DNA from: Lepas anatifera
Taxonomy: Eukaryota > Arthropoda > Thecostraca > Lepadidae
Direction: 5' to 3'
Length of the DNA stretch: 64,000 nucleotides
NCBI GenBank assembly: GCA_034440635.1
Contig: JAOTON010001257.1
Coordinates: 21,169 to 85,168, forward strand
Shown: positions 37,001 through 46,253 of the stretch, piece by piece
How the letters are laid out: each line of letters starts with the position of its first letter
Position numbering within the stretch: position 1 is the first letter of the stretch
Translations under genes and position numbers: made by a program
The notes under the pieces: generated by a model
The model's input: only the letters and a program-made list of their open reading frames with translations
Databases searched by the model: none
What the model was told of the DNA's origin: nothing

Positions 37001-40000
37001 CCGTACCCACCGACAACGCACCCTTAGCAGCCGACATTGCACCCGTACCCACCACCTACGCAGCCCTACCAGCCATCATTGCACACATACCCACCGACAA
37101 CGCACCCTTACCAGCCATCATTGCACCCGTACCCACCGACAACGCACCCTTAGCAGCCGACATTGCACTCGTACCCACCACCTACGCAGCCCTACCAGCC
37201 ATCATTGCACCCGTACCCACCGACAACACACCCCTACCAGCCGACATTGCACCCGTACCCACCGACAACACACCCCTACCAGCAGACACTGCACCCGTGC
37301 CCACCACCTACGCAGCCCTACCAGCCATCATTGCACCCGTACCCACTGACAACACACCCCGACCAGCCGACGTTGCACCGGTACCCACCGACAACACATC
37401 CCTACCAGCCGACATTGCACCCGTACCCACCACCTACGCAGCCCTACCAGCCATCATTGCACCCGTGCCCACCGACAACACACCCCTACCAGCCATCATT
37501 GCACCCGTACCCACCGACAACACACCCCTACCAGCCGACATTACACCCCTACCCACTGACAACACACTCCTACCAGCCGACATTGCACCCGTACCCACCA
37601 CCTACGCACCCCTACCAGCCGAAATTGCACCAGTACCCACCGACAACACACCCCTACCAGCCGACACTGCACCCGTGCCCACCACCTACGCAGCCCTACC
37701 AGCCATCATTGCACCCGTACCCACTGACAACACACCCCGACCAGCCGACATTGCACCGGTACCCACCGACAACACATCCCTACCAGCCGACATTGCACCC
37801 GTACCCACCACCTACGCAGCCCTACCAGCCATCATTGCACCCGTGCCCACCGACAACACACCCCTACCAGCCATCATTGCACCCGTACCCACCGACAACA
37901 CACCCCTACCAGCCGACATTACACCCCTACCCACTGACAACACACCCCTACCAGCGGACATTGCACCCGTACCCACCACCTACGCACTCCTACCAGCCGA
38001 CATTGCACCCGTACTCACCGACAGCACACCCCTACCAGCCGACATTGCGCCCGTACCCACCGACAACACACCCATACCAGCCGATATTGCACCCGTACCC
38101 ACCGACAAAGCACCCCTAGCAGCCGACATTGCACCCGTACCCACCGACAACGCACCCTTAGCAGCCTACATTGCACCCGTACCCACCGACAAAGCACCAC
38201 TAGCAGCCGACATTGCACCCGTACCCACCGACAACGCACCCTTAGCAGCCTACATTGCACCCGTACCCACCGAAAGTGCACCCCAAGCAGCCGACATTGC
38301 ACCCGTACCCACCGACAACGCACCCTTAGCAGCCTACATTGCACCCGTACCCACCGAAAGTGCACCCCAAGCAGCCGACATTGCACCCGTACCCACCAAA
38401 AATGCACCCCAAGCAGCCAACATTGCACCCGTACCAGCCGACAACGCACCCCTATCAGCCATCATTGTACCCATATTAGCCAGCAACGTACCCTTCCATC
38501 CCTCATAACACCCGTACCCTACCCCAGGGTACTCCTTTTACACGGTTTTAACAAAATGCGTTCAGACAGAATAGTTAACCCTCAAGTTGGCGGCTCTTTA
38601 ATTTCGCGTTGACCTGACAGCGATTCATCCCAGCATTGTTATAGTTAATAACACAGAAATCCTAAATAAGTGTACAAAACATGAAATAAGTTTCTTAAAG
38701 CCAACATAAAAGCTCCCATCGTCGTTCGCGAAAATAAATTCCATCCAACATGGTGAGTTACCCTTTTTTTCCTTTGCAATCTCCGAGGCTCTCGGCCAAA
38801 TCCACAAAGTAAAAAAGCCGTAACTAGTTACCCTTTTCTTCCATTGCAAACTCTACCACTTCAGAGCAAAAAGTGCAAGTTACCCCGTTTTGCCAAAATG
38901 TATTCTAAAATATATAATTTTTTATGTGGTTTACAATTGTGATATTGGTATCATCGGATGCGTCGTGAGAAGGGCTTTCGAATGATATGAAAAACCAAAA
39001 ATCGATATTTTGAGTTACCCTTTTCTTCCTTTGCACGGCAGGATTGGTCTAATTATAAAATATAGAAATATTATCTTATTGACCAGACATGGCATATGAA
39101 GAATAATCTTGCATTTGGTGATCATTCTTGTGTAAGGGATAGAGAACAAGAGTCCCACAGCGCCATCTATACTGCAGCTGGCATGCGGGTTGAAGTATAT
39201 AGATGTCGCTAGCAACGAGTCATCCCAGGGTAGTCTAGCCGATGTGCGCCCTGGCTCCTTTTGTAACCATCACATGTATTTGTACATACACACATACAAG
39301 GACGTTTAAAAGACACGACAGGAAGATTCAAATCAAGCAAGGAAATGCTATGATTAAAACATCCGCGCTGGGGTCCGGCGGCAGGCACCGCACGATACAC
39401 CTGAGACTATTCAAAAGCACAAGCCGAGTCTAAAGCAAAAGCCTCAGAAGAGAGACATTGGGAGGGTGACAGGAAGAAGGTGCAGGAAGCGTCGAGAGAG
39501 ATGTGATATCGACGAGACTGCGAGCCGGCGAGAGACGCGATACCGTGCTAGGTTCCAGCTCCGAAGCAAACCACCTCGGGCAGCGAAGCGAGTAACACTG
39601 CGACGACGGGTCCGAAGCGGCGGGGGAGGGGGGAGGTTGCGGGCAAGCTCGCCGGGAAGCTACGGGACACGCGTTCACGCAAAGCAATGAGGTCTAGCTG
39701 ATGGTAATGAGCGCTTGGTTCATGTTTTAGAGTCTGGTGAGTGAGTTGCTGAGTCTAGTGGCTACGCGTGTCAGATTAAATGGCTTATGATAAAAATAAA
39801 TACCGAGGAAGGCTGAGGGAGTTGATGGGGAGGGTGTGCACGGGTATTACGCAAAAATAAACTAACCAAAAGGAAATCGACCACTTTTTCGAACTTCTGA
39901 AAATAACAATATATGCACAAAATAGGCGTGAAGATCCGGAAACCATATTTTAATTCCACCTTCAATCGTTCAAAACAAAGATATCCCCTCTCGTCTTGCT

Positions 40001-40466
40001 ATGCTAGGTTGACCCATGCATCACGTATTATCACCATCTGGCAGCTTACGGCGGCTTCCGACATGTAAGGTTGGGTGGCTATGCCATTTTGAACATTTAT
40101 CACACACACAGTTCTGGGTGATATTACATATGTCAATAGTGGTTTCTCGAGACACTCTAAAACAAACTGATATTTCAGTTCAAAACCCATTATAAAAGCG
40201 AAACACTCCCTTTACGTGGCACAATTCGAAGAAAATCACTGCACCTTTCCACAGCACCCAACAATGAGCAATACACGAAGTCGTTGTTCGCACAAGCGCC
40301 TCCTAGTATACATAGACACGACAGAGTACTGGTGAGTTACCTCATAGCTGGCGGTGGTCTCGTCATCCCTGGGACCGTCCCCCTGGCCGTGGCTGGGGCA
40401 GGTCGGCGCCTCCGGCACGTCTTGCTGCTGCTGTCCTCGCATCATGTTGGAAAGCCTCTGGAACAT
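15453..40466 (-). CDS. BTBD17: BTBD17-like BTB/BACK protein, seven spliced coding exons
   Basis: This is the only host gene I can assemble. Joined exons are 40466-40341, 35118-34978, 26271-26092, 25830-25710, 21120-20984, 19599-19388 and 16042-15453, about 501 residues, ending at TAG 15455-15453. Residues 43-149 form a BTB domain (GWMSDVTLLV, YNVHKVLLCASSDVF, FLYTGKITI, LMLADKYNIK). Residues 150-305 form a BACK region (ACVNFVKWNFETVAAS, FFLQQDDLVVKDEVSLYTHV, RFPMMTPRQLAELLL). Residues 307-501 resemble the BTBD17 C-terminal region. Domain order and spacing match vertebrate BTBD17, a relative of galectin-3-binding protein without the SRCR domain. Vertebrate BTBD17 has a signal peptide, but the first exon found here does not encode one, so secretion is unproven. 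BTB domains usually mediate dimerisation; no molecular role is inferred. Introns are 261 bp to 8.7 kb and full of repeats. One junction (exon 4 to 5) is out of phase by one base. Confidence 0.85.
16043..19387 (-). other. BTBD17 intron 6
   Basis: A 3345-bp intron bounded by GTGAGC and GGCAG. It contains a short array of CCGGCTCTCTCCGCTATCGT-like units at about 16736-16870 and a hairpin at 18017-18052 (TTTAGTCT stem). No gene is recognised inside. Confidence 0.7.
19388..19599 (-). CDS. BTBD17: BTBD17-like exon 6, end of BACK domain
   Basis: Seventy codons flanked by split codons: acceptor GGCAG|T completes ACT (Thr) with exon 5, and donor TCAG|GTGAGC leaves one base. The protein runs HVVRWLEAQEARQP... 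RFPMMTPRQLAELLLVPLTS ... MAMGMSFHS. The LRxHVRFPMMTPRQL stretch matches the BACK helix RAIRYPMIPPAQL of vertebrate BTBD17. Confidence 0.88.
19600..20983 (-). other. BTBD17 intron 5
   Basis: A 1384-bp intron bounded by GTGAGC and GGCCGGCAG. No repeat or nested gene is recognised. Confidence 0.7.
20984..21120 (-). CDS. BTBD17: BTBD17-like exon 5, BACK domain core
   Basis: Forty-five codons plus two bases (ACVNFVKWNFETVAASDQFA...KDEVSLY then AC). The acceptor is TTCGCAG|GCC and the donor AC|GTGAGC (phase 2). The protein reads straight on from exon 4 (QLTE then ACVNF), as in vertebrate BTBD17 (LRESCLQFLAWN). An in-frame TGA just upstream rules out an earlier acceptor. A 40-bp minisatellite starts about 25 bp upstream of the acceptor. 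Confidence 0.85.
21146..21745 (-). repeat. 40-bp minisatellite next to BTBD17 exon 5
   Basis: About 15 units in strict 40-bp phase, for example CACAGCTGCGGCAGCGACCA plus TGTAACTGTAACCACAGGTA on the plus strand. One unit is shortened by 18 bp near 21420. Forty is not a multiple of three, so the long minus frames here cycle through phases and are artefacts of low stop density. The array starts about 25 bp upstream of the exon 5 acceptor. Confidence 0.95.
21854..22005. repeat. 76-bp tandem duplication
   Basis: Two diverged units begin ACGAACACGAATATAA and ACGAACACGATTATAA and share ATGAAAGGTATTCTGCAGTTT. The offset is 76 bp (21854 and 21930). The copies are non-coding. Confidence 0.85.
22641..22845 (+). 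mobile_element. tRNA-derived SINE
   Basis: The head carries pol III-type boxes: TGACCTAGTGGC near 22651-22662 (A-box-like) and GGTTCAATTCC at 22704-22714 (B box). These are followed by an unrelated body and an AATAAA-rich tail (CCCCAATAAAGTGAGTAAAT). A truncated second copy at 3611-3735 confirms dispersal. There is no intact tRNA fold or anticodon arm, so it is not a tRNA gene. Confidence 0.82.
22846..25270. other. BTBD17 intron 4 interior, AT rich
   Basis: An ACTCA-rich simple repeat occupies about 23222-23310. Nothing else is recognised, and there are almost no open frames from 22950 to 25270. Confidence 0.55.
25275..25500. repeat. Degenerate direct repeats upstream of exon 4
   Basis: The motif CTCGCATTACTTCNATGAAG occurs twice in close tandem (about 25384-25450) and in a diverged form near 25290. 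GTCTAGACANTAGCG and ATTCCGTTT also recur, giving about two 120-bp composite units. Confidence 0.7.
25710..25830 (-). CDS. BTBD17: BTBD17-like exon 4, start of BACK domain
   Basis: Forty codons plus one base (DLSQACSTFMCQRVVLASQN...NQKQLTE then G), acceptor GCTGCCGCAG|GAC. It continues the BTB-BACK linker and the paired helix ending in SWLQYAITCNQ, like the WYHYAVGTG stretch of vertebrate BTBD17. The only good donor is GAGG|GTGAGC, which leaves one extra base (phase 1), whereas the next exon opens in phase 0. Confidence 0.85.
26092..26271 (-). CDS. BTBD17: BTBD17-like exon 3, second half of BTB domain
   Basis: Sixty codons (VMLSSPHFSDSRLSEVRLQE... to LADKYNIK), phase 0 at both ends, acceptor GGCAG|GTG and donor AAG|GTGGGC. 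It holds the BTB second half: acidic/aliphatic strand, VFPAMLRFLYTGKITI and the TLMLADKYNI helix. A 60-63-bp minisatellite begins about 25 bp upstream of the acceptor, so the upstream intron end is purine and G rich instead of pyrimidine rich. Confidence 0.88.
26298..26790 (-). repeat. 60-63-bp GC-rich minisatellite next to BTBD17 exon 3
   Basis: Eight units recognisable by GGTGGACGCC at 26301, 26360, 26420, 26482, 26542, 26603, 26666 (variant) and 26729. Each also carries CAGCGACATCCCCGCACGG and CCCTGAAGCC. Variable period and high GC make frames on both strands open; none looks like a real protein. The array ends about 25 bp upstream of the exon 3 acceptor. Confidence 0.95.
27053..27422. 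repeat. 28-bp satellite, 13 units
   Basis: The core AGCGTACATTCACC(G/A)GAC recurs at an exact 28-bp step (27073, 27101, 27129, 27157 and so on to 27409). Point changes are many but no length change is visible, which is unusual for so diverged an array. Confidence 0.93.
27423..34977 (-). other. BTBD17 intron 2, mostly unannotated
   Basis: Apart from the RNase H scrap at 30053, I see no coding or repeat structure. A small nested palindrome (ATTACCGA...TCGGTAAT, 34855-34884) lies about 95 bp inside the intron from the exon 2 donor. Confidence 0.5.
30053..30187 (+). pseudogene. RNase H fragment of a non-LTR retroelement
   Basis: The frame starting GTG 30056 reads VPSYCGVSGSERADALAKES, the RNase H motif usually written WVPSHCGxxGNExADxLAKE, with the catalytic Asp in ERAD retained. 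The codon at the expected Trp is TGA (30053-30055). Only about 40 residues survive, so this is a relic. Confidence 0.65.
34978..35118 (-). CDS. BTBD17: BTBD17-like exon 2, first half of BTB domain
   Basis: Forty-seven codons (VNNAESVCDKMAAVLEHGWM...ASSDVFQ) between acceptor AACAG|GTG and donor CAG|GTGAGC, phase 0 at both ends. It carries the classic BTB start: a helix, then SDVTLLVG, YNVHKVLLCASS. This aligns with the vertebrate BTBD17 region around SDVVLRV and FHAHRLLL. The acceptor has almost no pyrimidine tract. Confidence 0.85.
35843..36720 (-). repeat. 42-bp array, left arm (about 20 units)
   Basis: On the minus strand the unit reads ATTGCACCCGTACCCACCGA then CAACGCACCCTTAGCAGCCT or similar. 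Forty-two is a multiple of three, so one frame stays open for 278 codons (36679-35843) as a 14-residue repeat of APVPTDNAPLAA type, ending SNVPFHPS. Confidence 0.93.
36740..38508 (+). repeat. 42-bp array, right arm (about 42 units)
   Basis: The same unit as the left arm, read on the plus strand. The frame 36856-38508 stays open for 550 codons, APVPTDNTPLPADI repeated, and ends with the same SNVPFHPS as the left arm. Other plus frames are open for up to 318 codons because the unit lacks stops. There is no start context, splice signal or non-repeat domain, so I read this as satellite, not a gene. Confidence 0.9.
39046..40340 (-). other. BTBD17 intron 1, 5' part
   Basis: A GC-rich patch at 39470-39690 is open on both strands without a recognisable domain. 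Otherwise nothing is identified. Confidence 0.4.
40341..40466 (-). CDS. BTBD17: BTBD17-like exon 1 (first one found)
   Basis: Forty-two codons from ATG at 40466 (MFQRLSNMMRGQQQQ) to ...TTASYE, ending at donor GAG|GTAACT in phase 0, which matches the phase-0 start of the next exon. An in-frame TGA lies at 40493-40491, so the frame opens only eight codons before this Met. The segment is hydrophilic, with a short glutamine run and no hydrophobic leader. An AG directly before the Met (40468-40467) would also allow this to be an internal exon of a longer transcript. The assignment rests on donor, phase and position, not on homology, so it is less certain than the other exons. Confidence 0.5.
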
Positions 40467-40493
40467 TCTCAGCGGACGGCACCGCCCGCTTCA

Positions 40494-41750
40494 CGCGTCT
40501 GCCCGCATGTGTCAGACATGCGCATACAGCAGCGTTGCAGAGGCTGTAATGCAACAGCACAGTCAGCCAAGCACAAGCAAAGGAGAGACAGAGAAGATAA
40601 TGAAGAACAAATGTTATAGGAAGATACGTGAAAAAGTTATTGGCTAGATCAAAAGGTCACAAAAAGTTGTTTCAGAAGTCCTATTTTCATTTTTGCGAAT
40701 TCGGCCAGCAAATGCCTTAAAATCGCTCTCAAAGTCAACATTTCTAAGCGACTTATCGATAATTCTCGCTATCGATTAAATAACGTAGCCGCGGCTATGA
40801 CTATCCATTTCTCTAAGAATTAGGTCATCTCTGTCCTAAGCAGTGATGTAGAACTTTGGAACCATTACATAAAAAATATTTAAAAAAGCTATATTTCAAA
40901 ACTCTTTAAACAGAATATAGGACTTTGAAGAAATCACAATTGACCAATAATAAGCCTATGGAATTATCATACCGGGGTCACATGACCTATCTGACGCAAA
41001 AGTTTCGTCATCCTGGGAATTTTGGAGAAGACGACTCAAGTCTCGAGATACAAAACGATTAAGACTTGAGTAATTATATTATGTTCCATTTTGGGCAAAT
41101 TGATTCATTTTGTAGCTTTTAGAGGCTATGTAAAATTAATTCAGTTACAAATACGGGAGAAGATACATTCTTATTACAAAAATAATTACTTTTAAACTTT
41201 AAATAGCTTTTGAAAACTAAGAGATGAAGAGCTGATTCCAGCCTTTTACCGATATCATTACCACATTCAATAATAGTTGAGTGGCCTCCAAAAATTTGCT
41301 GAAGATACAAAAATAATTTACAGTTCCGTCATCAAGATTTTTCAAACAGTAAGAAACCACAATAATTTTTCGCGTATCTCCCTTTAACTGGTCATTATTT
41401 ACAGCCCAAAGATCGGTGTGATAGCGTTGACAGATGTCTCTATGGGAGAGCAAGGGGAATTCAGGGAAATGCCTCCTGCAGTAAAAAAAATGGCAGGTAT
41501 CAGGAGAGGGCGGGGAAGGAAACACATTCTCCTATATCTGCAACGCCTTCATTCAACTTAAAAGCTCCAGCACAATGCCTTGAACTTGACCTTGTCCAGA
41601 GCGTGATTTTAAAACTTGAAGAAAAAAAGGTGAAGATCTACAAGAAGGAACAGGCATGTGAAGGTGCCCAAAACCCATTTCATAAAAGGCGTAACTTACG
41701 CTTATAGCGTAGAAGTAGCATAATGCAGCGTAGAAAGTGAATAAATCACC
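40494..41750. other. Upstream of the first BTBD17 exon found
   Basis: No TATA box, initiator or CpG-island-like promoter stands out, and I could not find an exon coding for a signal peptide. Confidence 0.35.
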
Positions 41751-41978
41751 ATGAGTGTCGCCACCGGCAAAAAAGTGGGGGGCCAGCCAAACTTCAACCT
41801 GATGCTGACAAAAAACTTTCAACATCAGGATCAAAAACTGTTCGAATTAGGACTCCTCGTTGCCTTCTGCTGCGGCTGGATATAAGAATGTCCGGCTTTC
41901 TCTCATTTTGACTGAGATCGTGAAATTTTTGGCCAAAAAGTGGGGGGCCAGGCCCCCTGGCTCCCCTTTTCCGACGTG
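41751..41978 (-). repeat. Dispersed CGTCGGAAAAGG repeat, copy 1
   Basis: The minus strand runs from CGTCGGAAAAGGGGAGCC to CCCCCCACTTTTTTGCCGG and GACACTCAT. It shares TCAGTCAAAATGAGAG, TTATATCCAGCCGC and TTCGAACAGTTTTTG with copies at 45892 and 50409. Confidence 0.88.
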
Positions 41979-44830
41979 TATGTAATACACCACAATCTTG
42001 TTTCACAAAAATGCAGTGTAAATTACAACTACTTGCAAAGTTACACTGCTCTAAACTATGCTGTACTGAAATGCAGTGTAGAATATTCCCAATCTTGTTT
42101 CATATAACAGACAACATATACGTTGAACATGCAAAACACTCCTGAAAAGCTATGCAAGAAACAGCAGCGAACATTTATCAGACAATGAAGCAAAACATGA
42201 AAAATATATAATTTCTTCTGAAATTCTGAATCTCAAGCAAATCTAGGTAGTGTAGTGAAGATCAACGAGTCATGAATGTAAAATAAACTGAAATAAAAAG
42301 GTGTGTAAGTTTTTCCTCGCACAGGTTTGAAGTACAACTTACTCATGCCAAATTGAGCTGATGTGTAGAGCTCTATGGCCATTTGGTATGCCATAAATGA
42401 TGATAGCTATTGATGTAAATACACAGGCATTGATGATACACTGACATTGATTTTTTACTTTGACTTTCTGCCATTACTGTCATTTTACAGTCTAGGGAGT
42501 ACAGAACCCTAGATAGGCTGACACTGACACAGTGTTATATGGAGTCTATGGAGGTTAAAAATTCAATTTAAGGTGCTTGTCACCAACAAAATCCAAGTAT
42601 CTCTACTGACGCCTCTGGCGAAAATGATGAAAAACCTAGGTACCTAAGTACCGGCATCTAGTTATTCTGCAAAGATGTTGACTCAATATTCCTTTCCCAG
42701 TTCCATGAAATTTTAAGGTTCACAGACCTTTCACAGTTCACTCCACGATTAGTAAACACAATTCAACTTGAATTCCACCGAAGTAAACTTGCACAACAAT
42801 ACAATAATGTTGATAAGTTTTGAAGTGCTGTGGCGAGGAGCATGATGATGAGTTGCTAAGATGTTCCCTGGCCTCTCCCTCAAATCTGGATATGTAAAAA
42901 ACACTGAAGATTACATATTCCGGCACAGCCCTTCATCAGAATCATGGAGTAAATATCAATAATTCTCAGTCCCAGTATAGCCAGACCTCGAATTGAGCTT
43001 CACACAAATGCCTTTGAGAATGAATGGTTAAAAATAGGATTGGATGTCGTGACAACAACGATATTGGTACCTCTAACCTAAAAGCAATGCCGACAATACA
43101 ACAAACCTAGACTAGTATTTGTGTGACAGACTTATCTATTATTTTAGCCAAACACTAGCTTTTGATTAACAATGAAAACTCACTGAAGTATCTTAATCGG
43201 TTATCTGAATATTTCTGTTCTTATTATTTACTTTTTCTGTTGATCGCAGGTTAAATGCTAACAAAAACTACCTATTTAGCACTAGTAGATGTGATACTAG
43301 ATCGGTGTAAAGACTGCAAGCTTTCCATAAGTTGACCCTGACCACTAGGTACAATCTTAACTAAATAATTCGAGGGAGGCTTTTATTGTAAAAATATAGC
43401 ATCATGTTCAAGGGGAAAGAAGAAAGTTGAAGGGATTATTATGGATGGCACACAATTACGGCGTTCAGGTTAAATGTGCTGAAAGTCGGGGGTTTAAGTG
43501 GGAGTGGCACTACAGGACCTCGCTGAATAGAAAGAGGGTGTCTTGCTGATTCCAAAAATGATAATTTCCATCGAAAACCTTTTGGGGAAAGTGGACGTCT
43601 TGTTTAAGATTAGCTGTGTTCTCGATGGAGGAGCCAATCCCCAAGCATCTGGACCAAAAAGACAGTTGAAAGTGTCAAACTTTACTTTCCTCCATGGCTC
43701 ACCCAACTCAAGCCCAATTTATGCTCTGTAAAAATGATATGATTAAAATTATAATACATCCACTTAATGATATAATAGAAACAAGTGGGCAGACACCTTC
43801 AAATTAAAATAAATTGTCCCAGTTCAAATTATACCTGTCTAAGTGAGATGTGATTAGGCGTCAGAGGGTAAGGTAGGTTGAATTAGATTACTTTGAAGTT
43901 GCCAAAAATAAATTTAAAATATAAATTCCCTCAAAATGACAGTGTCCTTATGACACAGATCACAACCTTTTATATCTAACATGACAAGTTGAAAATGATA
44001 ATTAGGAAAACACAAGACAGTGGAGTATAATGCTGACGTTGGCATCAATGCATCAGGCAAATAAATATTATCTAAGAAACCTACCCCCGGAGGCTTACAT
44101 GTAGCTTCGACCTGTTGTTGTACCTTTTGAATGGATTGAACGCTGGTGCTATGGTGCTATCACGGTTCCTATAGATATCGGGTGTATCGTTATATGTATC
44201 GTATATATATATATAGGGTGCTATCGCTAATTAGTTTCGTTGTTTCTTGGTGTCGCAGCTGATATTGTAGCCCTGCATGATGTTCTACTGATGATGATGA
44301 TGTGATGATTCTACCCTGATGATTCTACCTGATGATTCTACCCTGATGATGATGATGTGGTCTCGGGTCTATATCAGATGTTCCACAAATCATATTTTCC
44401 CCACAATCAGTTCTTCCCCTCGTTCAATTCTTCCCCACGATCAATCTTTCCCACGATCAATGCTTCCCCACGATCAAAAGTTCCACAGTAAAGTTTACTT
44501 CAGAGCCAAGGTTTTTTAGTATACTGTTAAAGTCCCGGCTCCTACGTCATAAACCCAGGCCGAGGTATAAAACTTCAAACCTTGAAATAAGCACCCGAAA
44601 CAGGAGTAAATGTCTAAAATAGTGATGAGGTGAGGTGAATAAAACGAGTCTTTTTACAGGGTTCAGTGGGGTGTTGGGCAATTGACATCGGCCGGTGGCG
44701 ACGCCTGGCGGAGGGCAAGTTAAGGGCGGAGGAGTAACGGCGGCGGTCAAGGGCGGCGATGGCATGGCTGGCTGGCCGTCCTGCACAGGAATTGTCTCGC
44801 ATGCTCGCATGCGATGAACATCATGTTGCA
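41979..44830. other. AT-rich, no gene recognised
   Basis: A GATGAT/GATTCTACC simple repeat lies at about 44283-44360 and CTTCCCCACGATCAA-like units at about 44400-44480. Nothing else is recognised. Confidence 0.45.
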
Positions 44831-44929
44831 GCAGGGGCGGATGCAGGAAAGGGGACCTATCTAAGTTTTCTTATCTAGTTTTTATCTTGCGTAGTCAAGA
44901 AACGTGATATAATTATCGGTACAGCAGTG

Positions 44930-45805
44930 TTGTCATCGGGCGATTTGCTTAGTGCGGTGCATGGGGGTTGCGTCGGCTGCGATGTTCATTACATTTCAGC
45001 AGTGGCAGAGCCAGGAGGGGGAGCATTAACACATTTCCGATTTTGGTTTCAACACTTGTATAGGTGAATGACATGATAAGTTTTTAGGGCATAGGCGGGT
45101 CCAGGGGGGCAAGGGGGGCAGGTGTCCCCTCCCCGATCGACCCTCGGCGCCCCCTGAAATGGTCACGGCGCCCCCTGAAATTTCGCTTCCCACCCCCCCC
45201 ACGATACGAAATCCTGCGCCCACCGATAGGATTTGGCGCCCACCTGATAGGTTTTGCCGGTCATAAGTGGCGCCCCCTGGTCCGGATGGCGCCCCCCGGT
45301 CCGGATGGCGCCTCGGGAAGGTGTCCCCCCGATCGGCAATCCTGGATCCGCCTATGTTTTAGGGTACGTTAAAAAGTGACATTTCTTCTCCCGGGGTGCC
45401 CCTCAAAAGTGATGTGCCCCCATACCAAAGCTCTTGCTGCGCCCCTGCCTGCTACCGGCCGTTCGCGCACTTTCCCACGGTTAGCCTGAAGGAAGTTGCT
45501 CAATCTCCGTCAGAAGTAACCCTACGGATTTCTCAGTTTTTAAGGGTAAATAAGGAGACGCAGTTTTTTGCCCCAGTGCTGTCGTCGGGAGATGGGCTTA
45601 GTGCCGTGCATGGTAGTTGCGTCGGTTGCGATGTTCATTACATTGCAGCAGTGGCAGAGCCAGGAGGGGGAGCATTAACACATTTTCCGATTTTGGTTTC
45701 AACACTTGCATAGGCGAATGTCATGACAAGTTTTTTAGGGTACTTACATTAAAAAGTGCCATTTTTCTCCCGGGGTGCCCCTCATAAGTGGTGTGCCCCC
45801 AGCTG
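44930..45805. repeat. Direct duplication, first copy filled by a MITE
   Basis: About 44930-45437 and 45580-45805 are copies: GCTTAGTGCNGTGCATGG, TTGCGTCGG, CAGTGGCAGAGCCAGGAGGG, CATTTCCGATTTTGG, CCCGGGGTGCCCCTCA. The first is interrupted at ttttaggg by the MITE 45090-45356; the second is not. The 3' part also matches the right end of the large element at 52726-59141 (to GCTGCGCCCCTG). Confidence 0.85.
45090..45356. mobile_element. hAT-type MITE, CATAGGCGG family
   Basis: A 267-bp element with ends CATAGGCGGGTCCAGG and CCTGGATCCGCCTATG, flanked by ttttaggg on both sides (45082-45089 and 45357-45364). The interior repeats GGCGCCCCCTG-like motifs several times. It is non-coding. Confidence 0.92.
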
Positions 45806-46200
45806 TTCGTTCCCTAGTTTACCCCGTTTATTGACTCCATTTGAGTCAAATTTCAAAGCTAAGTTTAAAGTTTCAATGGGGTACACAGGCATACGCGTCG
45901 GAAAAGGAGGGGCAGGGGGCCTGGCCCCCACTTTTTGGCAAACAATTTCCTGATCTCAGTCAAAATGAGAGAAAACTGGACATTCCTATATCCAGCCGCT
46001 GCAGAAGTCAACAAGGAGCCCAAATTCGAACAGTTTTTGGTCCTGATATTGAAATTTTTGTCAGCATCAAGTTGAAGTTTGGCTGCCCCCCCCCACACCC
46101 CCACTTTTTTGCCGGTGGAGACACTTATATAAACAGGCAAACATTTAGGGCCATGTCAGCACTAAGAAATTTGCTGGTCAACAGGCTAACGCCTAGGGTC
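45449..46200. repeat. Host repeat shared with 47788-48015
   Basis: CTACCGGCCGTTCGCGCACT, GAAGTTGCTCAATC, ATTTCTCAGTTT, AAATAAGGAGACG, TTTCAAAGCTAAG and ACATTTAGGG occur in the same order in both places. This copy has taken the insertions at 45580-45805 and 45892-46132. Confidence 0.8.
45892..46132 (+). repeat. Dispersed CGTCGGAAAAGG repeat, copy 2
   Basis: A 241-bp insertion flanked by acaggca (45885-45891 and 46133-46139). The uninterrupted host sequence (AACAAGCGAACATTTAGGG) is seen near 47981-48000, so this sequence did move. Confidence 0.85.
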
Positions 46201-46253
46201 ATAACTAAGATAACTACAGGCTAAATAATCTTAACTTAATATGATAATAATGA

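Larger units (their letters stand above)
35254..39041. mobile_element. 3.8-kb foldback element made of opposed 42-bp arrays
   Basis: Termini are CTGCCGTGCAAAGG and CCTTTGCACGGCAG, flanked by gatt (35250-35253 and 39042-39045), a possible 4-bp target duplication. Arms mirror each other, notably about 35504-35900 against 38440-38850. The motif GCAAAGGAAAAAAGGGTAAC recurs near each end (35262, 35504 variant, 35573 and mirrored), as transposase-binding repeats do. The interior is two 42-bp satellite arrays running in opposite directions. No transposase was seen. The element sits in the BTBD17 intron between exons 1 and 2. Confidence 0.85.

Noticed and set aside
36856..38508. 550-codon proline-rich protein gene
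   Set aside because: A 42-bp satellite without stops explains it, several frames are open together, and the mirrored arm gives the same sequence; no non-repeat domain or gene signals.
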